From JAICMB01 sp035295125 (GTDB lineage: Bacteria > Acidobacteriota > Terriglobia > Bryobacterales > Bryobacteraceae), in NCBI GenBank assembly GCA_035295125.1, contig DATGJP010000067.1, forward strand, positions 1-64,000: 64,000 nucleotides of DNA, given 5' to 3'. Shown piece after piece: positions 26,797 through 33,915 of this stretch (the stretch's first letter is position 1; every line of letters begins with the position of its first letter). The notes under the pieces were generated by a model. The model did no database searches. It was not told the origin of the DNA and worked only from the letters and a program-made list of their open reading frames with translations. The translations under genes were made by a program, and so were the position numbers.

Positions 26797-28196
26797 GCCG
26801 TCTCCTCGAGGAGCGCCCGGGCGTTCATGTTCAGCACGAGAGTCATGCCGGCGAGCATCGGCAGCGCACCAGTGTAGGCCATGTGGAAGAACGTGGTTGC
26901 GACTGCGTAGACGATGAGTCCAGTGAATAGTGCGAAGGCTAGTGCCGCGACTTCTTTCAGCCTGGGATCCAGGCTGCCGCGAGCCCGTTTGTAGAGACGC
27001 AGCGACATCCTTCCGGAGAACACGATCACGGCGGCATAGCAGAGAAACGCGGGAATGCCGCATTCGCTCGAAACCTGGGTGTAGGAGTTATGGGTACCGA
27101 GCCAGTTTGACCGCTGGCCCGCCTTCTCTTTGTCGCCGCTGTCCGCTACGACGAATTGGTTCGGGCCAACGCCGAGGAGCGGGTGTTTGAACGTTTGATA
27201 CAGGCTGCGTTTAAAGAGCTCCTGACGTTCCAGTTGCGATTCAATGGCGGAGAGATCTTCGACGTTCTCGGCGCCGACCATGGAGACCGTGTAGCCGATC
27301 AGTTTGAGCCTGTGCAGGGCGTTGTTAGGGGTCAGGGCGAGCGCCAGAAGCAAGACCGGCAGCGTGATCAACACAACGACCGCCTTCTTTTGGCTCAAGA
27401 GAAAGACCACTCCAAGGAGCGCGATGAGGGCGAGGGTGCAGCCGCGCGAGGCGCATTTCAACATGTAAAACAGCGCGATGGCAATGGCGACTACCGTCAG
27501 GACGTGCTTGGGGAGGTTTCCGACGTACATCAGGAACAGGAAGTGCGTGATCGCGAGGGTGAGCGCCAGCGCCAGCTCGTTTGCGTTGGTGTAGAGGAGG
27601 CTTTCCGGGATATAGAAGCGGTCGATGTCGTTCGAGATTCCGAATTTCCAGCAGGTTAGCAGGAGCACGACGTCGCTGAAGAGCAACGTATACATGACAT
27701 TGCGGACATCGGCGAGGGTGATGGCGAAAGCCGAGACGTAGAAGAAAAGCAGATAGGATCGGGGGATGTAACTTCCCAGGAAGAGCAGGCTGGCGCTTTT
27801 CCAGACGCTGAACGGCGTCGCGAGCAGCATACATGCGAGGAAGCCGAGCCACAGCCAGCCGAGGCGGTCTTTGAGGCTGCGCAAGGGCGTTCCGCTGATA
27901 AGAAATAAGATGGGCAGCAGAATGAGGCCGATTGAGGAAAGATATGCTTTGCCGCCGAAGAGCCGCAGGGTCCACTCGTTTGCGGAGGAGGACAGGAGAT
28001 AGGCGATCAGGGTATAAAGTCCGAGCTTTTGGAAGATGTTGGGGGTTGCTTCGGCGGCGGGCTTGGCGGCAGTCTGAATGGGGACGGGCGGGATTGCGGC
28101 GGGGGTGGACGGCGCGGCGACGGGGGTACGGGGAGGTACCGGCAGGCCCGTATACACTGCTCCGCCAGAGTGCCTCGACGGCTTAAATCGGCTCAT
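26775..28196 (-). CDS. O-antigen ligase/polymerase-like membrane protein
   Basis: A 473-aa protein. The first ~50 residues are a Pro/Ala-rich cytoplasmic tail, followed by about 11 hydrophobic helices. The Wzy_C/WaaL-type loop is seen near ~340-385: 'TFKHPLLGVGPNQF' and 'GTHNSYTQVSSECGIPAFLCY', where the H-N-x-Y motif and upstream glycine turn match glycan ligases and polymerases. It probably joins or polymerises lipid-linked glycans at the outer face of the inner membrane. It is cotranscribed with the overlapping BNR-propeller gene. No other polysaccharide genes are in the window, so the glycan is unknown. Confidence 0.82.
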   Translation of the reverse strand: MSRFKPSRHSGGAVYTGLPVPPRTPVAAPSTPAAIPPVPIQTAAKPAAEATPNIFQKLGLYTLIAYLLSSSANEWTLRLFGGKAYLSSIGLILLPILFLISGTPLRSLKDRLGWLWLGFLACMLLATPFSVWKSASLLFLGSYIPRSYLLFFYVSAFAITLADVRNVMYTLLFSDVVLLLTCWKFGISNDIDRFYIPESLLYTNANELALALTLAITHFLFLMYVGNLPKHVLTVVAIAIALFYMLKCASRGCTLALIALLGVVFLLSQKKAVVVLITLPVLLLALALTPNNALHRLKLIGYTVSMVGAENVEDLSAIESQLERQELFKRSLYQTFKHPLLGVGPNQFVVADSGDKEKAGQRSNWLGTHNSYTQVSSECGIPAFLCYAAVIVFSGRMSLRLYKRARGSLDPRLKEVAALAFALFTGLIVYAVATTFFHMAYTGALPMLAGMTLVLNMNARALLEETACSPARV

Positions 28197-28200
28197 CGGA

Positions 28201-28251
28201 GGTTCGCTTCACTCATCCCGGTTTCGCTTCACTCATCCCAGTTTCGCTTCA
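28201..28251 (+). repeat. Short tandem repeat, ~20 bp x 2.6
   Basis: Units ggttcgcttcactcatccc, ggtttcgcttcactcatccc and a third truncated unit agtttcgcttca follow each other directly upstream of the minus-strand O-antigen ligase-like gene. They could be a variable-number locus or repeated protein-binding site in its promoter region; only the repetition itself is seen. Confidence 0.8.
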
Positions 28252-28285
28252 AATGTAACATCGGACTTCGCAGCAGGTTGGATTA

Positions 28286-28321
28286 GGCGGATTGGAAATC
28301 CGCCGCAGGATGCAATCCTGC
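28286..28321 (+). repeat. Two adjacent perfect hairpins (dispersed palindrome family)
   Basis: 28286-28304 is GGCGGATT-GGA-AATCCGCC and 28305-28321 is GCAGGAT-GCA-ATCCTGC, stems of 8 and 7 bp with 3-base loops and no gap between them. The second differs only in its loop from 32125-32141 (GCAGGAT-GCC-ATCCTGC). They lie between divergent genes. Confidence 0.85.
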
Positions 28322-28395
28322 CTTACACCTATTTAAGTTGACACGGTATGCCGAAAAGCGGAACAATTTGAGATTCCTGACCGAAAGGACTCCTT

Positions 28396-31377
28396 ATGAC
28401 ATCTCGCTGGACGAAACCCGGAACCCCGACGCTCGTCTTCTCGCTCGCAATTTCACTGGTTGCGGCGCCCATGTTCGCGCAGAGCAGGCAAAGCAAGGCT
28501 GCGGCGGCCAAAACTGCCGCTGCCGCTCCGCAGAAGCTCGACGAAGAATACACGAAGTTGATCAAACAGTATTTGCAAGACCCGCGGGTCACGACGGAAC
28601 TGGTGGACCACATGCCTGCTTCCGACAGCGTGCCGTCGCCGTTGAAGTTCCTGGGGCGGATTCCGGGGACGCCGGGTGAGCTTACATACGCGGAAGACAT
28701 CTATCGCTATTACGAAGCTCTTGCGAAGGCCTCCCCACGCGCATCGTTCTGGAAGATCGGGAAGACTGAAGAAGGCCGCGACCAGGTGATCCTGGCGATC
28801 GCGGATGAGGACACCATCAAACAGTTGGACAAGTACAAGGGGATGCTCGCGCAGCTCACCGACCCGCGCAAGACGACGGAGGAACAGGCGCGGCAACTGA
28901 TCAAGACGGCTAAGCCGATTTACTGGATCACGAGCGGCATCCATTCGCCGGAAACGGGCGGGCCGGAAATGCTGATCGAACTGGCTTACCGGCTGATCAT
29001 TGAGGAGACGCCTTTCATTCAGGAGATTCGCAATAACGCGATCGTATTTATTACGCCGGTGGTCGAGGTGGATGGCCGGGATAAAGAGGTCGACACGTAT
29101 TACTACGGCAAGAAGACGGGCAAACAGCGGCCGCCGCTGATGTATTGGGGCAAGTATGTCGCGCACGATAACAATCGTGACGGCATGGGCCAGTACCTGA
29201 TGCTGACGCAGAACATCACGAAGGGGCTACTGGAATGGCATCCGACGATTGTGCACGACTTGCACGAGGCGCAGTCGTATCTGTACGTTTCAACCGGAAC
29301 GGGGCCGTATAACAACTCGCTGGACCCGGTCCAGGTGAACGAATGGTGGCTCCTGGCCGAGACCGAAATCATGGAGATGGCGAAGCGCGGCGTACCCGGC
29401 GTTTGGACCTATGGCTTCTATGACGGCTGGGTGCCGAATTACCTCTTCTGGATCGCCATCACGCACAATTCGTTCGGACGGTTCTACGAGGTGCAGAGTT
29501 ATGGGCCGGATATTGTGGAGAATTTGCGGTTGCCGGCGACGACCACAAGCCGCGAATGGTTCCGCCCGAATCCTCCGCTGCCGTCCATCAAGTGGGGACC
29601 GAGGAACAACACTAACATCCAGGAATCGGCGATTCTGTTTGCGCTGAACCAGGTGGCTCACAGCCGCGAGTTGTACCTGGAGAACTACTGGATGAAGAAC
29701 AAGCGGGCGGTGGACAACGGCAAGGCAGGGCCGACGTATGCGTGGGTGATTCCAGCAGCGCAGCGCCGCAAGGTGGAGGCTGCCGACATGGTGAATGCTC
29801 TGCGGCGGCAAGGACTGGAGGTCGAGAAGGCCAATTCGGCGTTCAAGGCGGGCAATATCGATGTTGCGGCGGGCGATTATGTGATTCGCGCCGATCAGCC
29901 ATATCGAACGCTGGCGGACATGTACTTCAGCGTTCAGAATTATCCGACAGCGAATCCGCGTCCCTACGATGACACTGGGTGGACGATGCAGTTCATGCGC
30001 AATGTGGCGTTGAAGACGGTAACGGACAAGTCGGTTTTCGATGCGCCTATGACAATGCTTACGTCGGATGCCAAAGTTACGGGCACAATTGAAGGTTCCG
30101 GCGATACGCTGGTGATCGACAACACCACGGACAGCGCGCTGACGTCGTTTCGCTTCAAGAATCGCGATGTCAAGATGCTGGCGGCGGAGGATGATTTCGA
30201 GCTGAACGGGCACAAGTTCCGGGCGGGCGCGTTCATCATTCCGAATGCGGATCGAGGTCGGTTGGAGTCGTCGATTCAGAGTTATGGTTTGTCGGCATGG
30301 GCCGTGTCGGGGACTCCGTCGGTAAAGACCCATAGCATGGACGTTCCGCGGATCGGTTATGTCCACTCGTGGCAGCGGACGCAGGATGAAGGATGGGTTC
30401 GAGCGGCGCTCGACACCTACGGCATTCCGTACACGTATTTCTCCGACCAAAAGCTGCGCGATGGAAATCTGCGGTCCAAGTACGATGTGATCATCTTTCC
30501 GCACGTCGGCGGCACGGCGCAGTCGCAATTGAACGGGATTCCGAAGAATGGACCCGATCCGATTCCGTACAAGAAGTCGGAGCTGACGCCGAATCTGGGC
30601 GCGCTCGATCAGAGCGATGACATTCGGGGCGGCATGGGAATTGAGGGACTCGCCGAACTGGCCAAGTTCGTCGAGAACGGCGGCACGCTGATTACGGATG
30701 GGTCTACGGCATCGATGCTGGCGGAGGAAGGAATCGCGCGGGGTGTGAATGTCGAGCATCCGGCGCAGCTTTTCGCTCGCGGCACGATTTTGCGCGGTTT
30801 GGTGACGGACGCCAAGAGTCCCATCGCGTACGGATTCGAGGGGAAGGACCTGCCAGTGTACTTCAACCAGGACCCGGTGTTCAGCGCCGGCGGCGGTCCG
30901 GGTGGATTTGGCGGCGGAGGCGGCTTCGGCGGCGGCGGGGCCGGCGCGACCCTGAGCCAGAACGTCACGCCAAACGCAACGCCGGTACACGTCTCGCCAT
31001 TTGGCGACACGCCGGCTCCGAGCGCTCCGCAGTCATCGCCCGCGGAAGAAGCAGCAGCGGCCCGGCAGCAGGCGCGGGCTTTCGGGATTATAGAGGATGT
31101 TCGGCCCCGTGTCATCATGCAGTTCCCAGCGAACCCCAATGACATGCTGCTGTCGGGAACGTTGGCGGGCGGGCAGGCTTTGTCGAATCGCGCGCTGGCT
31201 TTAGACGTGAGCCTCGGCCAGGGCCATATCGTGATGTTCGCGCTACGGCCATTCTGGCGCTGGCAGACCCAGGGGACGTATTTCCTGGGCTTCAACACCA
31301 TCCTGAACTGGAACCATCTCGATGCGGGGAAAGCGGAACCCCGGCAGCGCGGCCGTCAGCCGAGCGAGCAGCAATAA
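28396..31377 (+). CDS. Large secreted M14 zinc carboxypeptidase-like metallopeptidase
   Basis: A 993-aa protein. AAAGGA lies 6 bases before the ATG, followed by a signal peptide (LVFSLAISLVAAPMFAQ). The M14 domain spans ~80-400. Zinc ligands H183 and E186 are in 'SGIHSPETGGPEM', and the third histidine is H287 or H290 in 'IVHDLHEAQ'; 'DNNRDGMGQ' also fits the family. A C-terminal half (~450-990) contains a class I glutamine amidotransferase-like region ('YDVIIFPHVGG', 'FVENGGTLITDGS') interrupted by a Gly-rich insert (~835-855). It probably digests peptides outside the cell. Full-length homologues are common in this phylum. Confidence 0.88.
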   Translation: MTSRWTKPGTPTLVFSLAISLVAAPMFAQSRQSKAAAAKTAAAAPQKLDEEYTKLIKQYLQDPRVTTELVDHMPASDSVPSPLKFLGRIPGTPGELTYAEDIYRYYEALAKASPRASFWKIGKTEEGRDQVILAIADEDTIKQLDKYKGMLAQLTDPRKTTEEQARQLIKTAKPIYWITSGIHSPETGGPEMLIELAYRLIIEETPFIQEIRNNAIVFITPVVEVDGRDKEVDTYYYGKKTGKQRPPLMYWGKYVAHDNNRDGMGQYLMLTQNITKGLLEWHPTIVHDLHEAQSYLYVSTGTGPYNNSLDPVQVNEWWLLAETEIMEMAKRGVPGVWTYGFYDGWVPNYLFWIAITHNSFGRFYEVQSYGPDIVENLRLPATTTSREWFRPNPPLPSIKWGPRNNTNIQESAILFALNQVAHSRELYLENYWMKNKRAVDNGKAGPTYAWVIPAAQRRKVEAADMVNALRRQGLEVEKANSAFKAGNIDVAAGDYVIRADQPYRTLADMYFSVQNYPTANPRPYDDTGWTMQFMRNVALKTVTDKSVFDAPMTMLTSDAKVTGTIEGSGDTLVIDNTTDSALTSFRFKNRDVKMLAAEDDFELNGHKFRAGAFIIPNADRGRLESSIQSYGLSAWAVSGTPSVKTHSMDVPRIGYVHSWQRTQDEGWVRAALDTYGIPYTYFSDQKLRDGNLRSKYDVIIFPHVGGTAQSQLNGIPKNGPDPIPYKKSELTPNLGALDQSDDIRGGMGIEGLAELAKFVENGGTLITDGSTASMLAEEGIARGVNVEHPAQLFARGTILRGLVTDAKSPIAYGFEGKDLPVYFNQDPVFSAGGGPGGFGGGGGFGGGGAGATLSQNVTPNATPVHVSPFGDTPAPSAPQSSPAEEAAAARQQARAFGIIEDVRPRVIMQFPANPNDMLLSGTLAGGQALSNRALALDVSLGQGHIVMFALRPFWRWQTQGTYFLGFNTILNWNHLDAGKAEPRQRGRQPSEQQ

Positions 31378-31410
31378 CGCGGCGGGTCGGAAAAAAATCG
31401 GTGCGGGACT

Positions 31411-31438
31411 CTTGACCTGTCTAAAGCTATAGGGTTGA
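31411..31438 (+). promoter_or_regulatory. Possible MerR-type operator/promoter
   Basis: Directly upstream of the MerR gene, an interrupted dyad runs from ACCtgT (31416) to AtagGGT (31435) inside a region with a TTGACC at 31412 and a TATAGG at 31428. MerR proteins typically bind such dyads between the promoter elements of their own gene. The arms are imperfect, so this is tentative. Confidence 0.35.
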
Positions 31439-31455
31439 GACTGAAATCAGAACGA

Positions 31456-31989
31456 ATGTCCCTGACCGTCACCAAACTGGCCCGCGCTTGCGGGCTGAGT
31501 CGTAGTACCGTTCTGTACTACGAGTCCATCGGGCTCCTCAGACACGTTCGCCGCAGCCAGGGAAATTACCGGGTTTATGGCGAGCACGACCTGCAGCGTC
31601 TGCGGCAGATCTGTCTTTACCGTGGCGCCGGTCTCAAGCTGGACGACATTCGTTCCCTTCTCGACGAAGCGCGAGGAGATGCGGCCGGCGTTCTCAAGCG
31701 CAGGCTGATGGAACTGAGCGTTGAAATCGAGCGATTGCGCGATCATCAGCAGGCCATCGCGCGCCTATTGAAGGATACAGATCAATTCAGGAGATTCCCT
31801 ATGGTTACGAAAGAGAAGTGGGTTGAAGTGATGCGCGCGGCCGGGTTCTCGGAGGCGGACATGCATCGGTGGCATTCGCAGTTTGAGAAGTCGGCGCCCC
31901 AGGAACACCAGGAGTTTCTGGAGTTTTTGCATATTCCGGCGGATGAGGTGCAGTCGATTCGGGAGTGGAGCAGGAAGGCGACAGGCTGA
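31456..31989 (+). CDS. MerR family transcriptional regulator
   Basis: A 177-aa regulator. The winged HTH covers ~1-70 ('MSLTVTKLARACGLSRSTVLYYESIGLL', 'YRVYGEHDLQRLRQICLYRGAGLKLDDI'), then the dimerisation coiled coil 'LKRRLMELSVEIERLRDHQQAIARLL'. The C-terminal ~65 residues ('MVTKEKWVEVMRAAGFSEADMHRWHSQFEKSAPQEHQEFLEFL') are a TipAS-like or DUF-type effector domain rather than a metal-binding loop, since no cysteines are clustered. The ATG at 31456 is chosen over a TTG at 31435 because it begins right at the HTH. It is likely autoregulated. Confidence 0.85.
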   Translation: MSLTVTKLARACGLSRSTVLYYESIGLLRHVRRSQGNYRVYGEHDLQRLRQICLYRGAGLKLDDIRSLLDEARGDAAGVLKRRLMELSVEIERLRDHQQAIARLLKDTDQFRRFPMVTKEKWVEVMRAAGFSEADMHRWHSQFEKSAPQEHQEFLEFLHIPADEVQSIREWSRKATG

Positions 31990-32034
31990 AAGCCGAATGC
32001 CAGTTAGCTTTCGGGAACGGCGGGTTTGATTGGA

Positions 32035-32150
32035 GCCTGTGATGCAGGCTGGTAGCCTGCTGCGGGTTGTTAACCAGCCCGTAGCTCTGAAACCGCCCGG
32101 GTCAGCGCCGGTTGGCAACCGGCGGCAGGATGCCATCCTGCATCACAGGC
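32035..32150 (+). repeat. Compound palindromic element bounded by a 14-bp inverted repeat
   Basis: gcctgtgatgcagg at 32035-32048 is the exact reverse complement of 32137-32150. Inside lie perfect hairpins at 32044-32060 (GCAGGCT-GGT-AGCCTGC), 32107-32123 (GCCGGTT-GGC-AACCGGC) and 32125-32141 (GCAGGAT-GCC-ATCCTGC), plus a weaker one at about 32063-32082. The layout resembles a REPIN or small non-autonomous element of 116 bp. It sits between the MerR gene and a small conserved gene. Confidence 0.85.
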
Positions 32151-32414
32151 AGCGGGCCTTCACTACGCACCCATGAACCGCTCCACCGCACCGGCGATCA
32201 CGCAGAAGGCGGTCGCCGCCATCCAGCCATAATGCAACCAATTGCGTGTGAAGTGCATGATCAGGCGCCAGTCATCTCGGGTGAGGAGCAGTTCGCGCAT
32301 CGGATTCCAGTTTGCGCGGCGGGCGTTCGGCCACGAATAGGACGCTACGGCAGGAGATAACAGTACGCCCCTTGGGAAATTCCAGTACTCTTCCGTAAAG
32401 CCTACAATGGAATC

Positions 32415-32660
32415 GTGGCTAGAGGCTGGGAAAGTAAGTCGGTCGAAGGCCAGATGGCGTCGTTCGAAAGCGAAAGGCGCCCCGGGCCTCGACAACAACC
32501 CACTAAAGAACAGATTGAACGCCAGCGCGAACGCGAAGGGTTAATGCTTTCGCGGACGCGCGTTCTACACGACCTGGAAACAAGCCGGAATGTCAGGTAT
32601 CGCAAGATGCTGGAAGACTCGCTTGCTTATCTTGATGCGAAGCTGGCCAAATTGCGATAG
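32415..32660 (+). CDS. Small conserved acidobacterial protein of unknown function
   Basis: An 81-aa, highly charged protein beginning 'MARGWESKSVEGQ', an N-terminus I associate with a conserved short protein of this phylum. It continues with a 'PTKEQIERQREREGLMLSRTRVLHDLETSRN' helix and ends 'MLEDSLAYLDAKLAKLR'. It is all-helical, probably a coiled coil and cytoplasmic, with no signal or membrane segment. Upstream lies the compound palindrome; downstream, 54 bp away, is a membrane protein gene on the same strand. Confidence 0.75.
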   Translation: MARGWESKSVEGQMASFESERRPGPRQQPTKEQIERQREREGLMLSRTRVLHDLETSRNVRYRKMLEDSLAYLDAKLAKLR

Positions 32661-32714
32661 CGGCATCCGGACGTAACAGTTTGCTGTCCGGCGACCTCAA
32701 ATCCTTGAGGGATT

Positions 32715-33224
32715 ATGCCTTGGGACAGAATTCGAGTACGAGGGCCTAACGCCCGCAAAGGCTTAATTGCCGGGTTCGTGGCAATGCTTGTGCTGACGGG
32801 CTTGATGTATCTGGGTCCCGCCGTCGGCGTTTCGATCCGGAACATTCCCAGTTACATTGCCGCGGCGATCTCGTTCAATGCGCCGCTTGCGGACAACCCG
32901 CCTTATTATTTGTGGGGTGGGGCGCTTTACTTCATCTTCACGGTGGTCATGTTTCCCCTGTGTTACACGTATTGGGTTTACAGCTATATGCCGGGTCCCG
33001 ATTGGTTCCGGGGAACTGTGTTTGGCGCGTTCCTTTGGTTTTTGGTCGAAGCGTTGGTGATGCCATTGATCGGGTCCGGCATCTTTGATGTAAGCGGGCC
33101 GGATACTGCGAAGGAGATCATTTCACAACTGGTCTTGTGGCTTGCGTATGGAGCTGTTCTCGGCTTTATTGCGGGACCGCAGGAGGTGTGGAAACAGGAC
33201 CATCATCTGGAACAGCCTGTGTGA
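32715..33224 (+). CDS. Small integral membrane protein (DUF6789-like)
   Basis: A 169-aa protein with four hydrophobic helices at about 17-37, 68-90, 102-122 and 137-158 ('KGLIAGFVAMLVLTGLMYLG', 'GGALYFIFTVVMFPLCYTYW', 'GTVFGAFLWFLVEALVMPLIG', 'LVLWLAYGAVLGFIAGP'). The pattern of 'KGLIAGFVAM' with a later Glu in TM3 resembles small membrane proteins such as DUF6789. Function unknown. Its neighbours do not suggest a pathway. Confidence 0.7.
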   Translation: MPWDRIRVRGPNARKGLIAGFVAMLVLTGLMYLGPAVGVSIRNIPSYIAAAISFNAPLADNPPYYLWGGALYFIFTVVMFPLCYTYWVYSYMPGPDWFRGTVFGAFLWFLVEALVMPLIGSGIFDVSGPDTAKEIISQLVLWLAYGAVLGFIAGPQEVWKQDHHLEQPV

Positions 33225-33231
33225 CAGCGGG

Positions 33232-33441
33232 TCAGATGTTTAATGCCAAGAGGATCGTCTTGGCTAAGGCGAGAAAGTCCTCATAGCAGTCGTGCACGGC
33301 TTCAACGTGAGCTCCGATTGCGCCATCGGCAGGTTTCAGTTGGAACATCGGTTTGCGAGCTTCCCGCGCTAGTGGAAGTGATGCGCTCGATGCGGTCGGC
33401 TTCGCCCTCGGCCAAAAGCCTGCGCAACTCATCAGCCTGGA
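33232..33441 (-). pseudogene. Possible gene fragment (conserved-looking C-terminal tail)
   Basis: The minus-strand frame ending at 33232 reads 'MFQLKPADGAIGAHVEAVHDCYEDFLALAKTI', which has the composition of a real protein tail. Its upstream part ('LAREARKP') runs out after a few codons. In another frame just upstream is 'QADELRRLLAEGEADRIERITSTS', reminiscent of an AlbA/Schlafen-type N-terminal segment. The two could be ends of one or two broken genes. I cannot name the family with confidence. Confidence 0.3.
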
Positions 33442-33915
33442 TCATGATGGGTTTGAGTTCATTCTCTCATCGTGGTCGAATCCAATGCGTGTGACGGCGA
33501 TAAAGCCCTCGGCAGTCGAGGGTGGCACAAGTTTGGCTGCGAGGGTGCGGAGTGCGTCTTCCGGCACGACGCGATCGCGAGAGCGATTTCGCGCCAGGCA
33601 GATTTCTAACGGTACATCGAAGAACAACGCTTCCACATCGCAGTCGTTCAGTTGACCGAGGCGGATGTATGGACGGCGTTCCCACGGCGTGAGATTGGTC
33701 GCGTCGACGTAAGTCACCGTGCGTTGCAATTCGAGGCGGCGCTGAATCAGGAACCGAACGGTTCGAAAGACCTTACGGTGGATGGTTTGAATGGTGGGAT
33801 CGTCGGCAATGAGGCGGCGTACTTCATCCGAGGAAATTGCATTAATTCCCTGGCGGGCAAGCCACGTGGACTTGCCCGAGCCAGGCAGACCTACAAGAAT
33901 GACGATCTTACACAA
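33442..33915 (-). CDS. P-loop ATP-binding protein (AAA_33/polynucleotide kinase-like)
   Basis: About 157 aa. A Walker A motif is at the very N-terminus ('IVILVGLPGSGKSTW'), followed by 'INAISSDEVRRLI' (switch region), 'TVTYVDATNLTPWERRPYI' and an arginine-rich lid 'CLARNRSRDRVVPEDALRTL'. This plan fits small kinases related to the kinase part of T4 polynucleotide kinase. A TTG at 33915 is preferred because it puts Walker A ~8 residues from the start, as in homologues; it overlaps the stop of the upstream fadE gene by 8 bp. An in-frame ATG at 33948 is possible. It is cotranscribed with the beta-oxidation genes, though no functional link is known. Confidence 0.78.
   Translation of the reverse strand: MCKIVILVGLPGSGKSTWLARQGINAISSDEVRRLIADDPTIQTIHRKVFRTVRFLIQRRLELQRTVTYVDATNLTPWERRPYIRLGQLNDCDVEALFFDVPLEICLARNRSRDRVVPEDALRTLAAKLVPPSTAEGFIAVTRIGFDHDERMNSNPS

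Noticed and set aside
29290..30990. 566-aa minus-strand open frame opposite the M14 peptidase
   Set aside because: Arg/His-rich composition with no motif and fully antisense to a well-supported gene; a shadow caused by high GC content.
32163..32300. 45-aa minus-strand frame with one hydrophobic helix
   Set aside because: No ribosome binding site or known family; could be chance.
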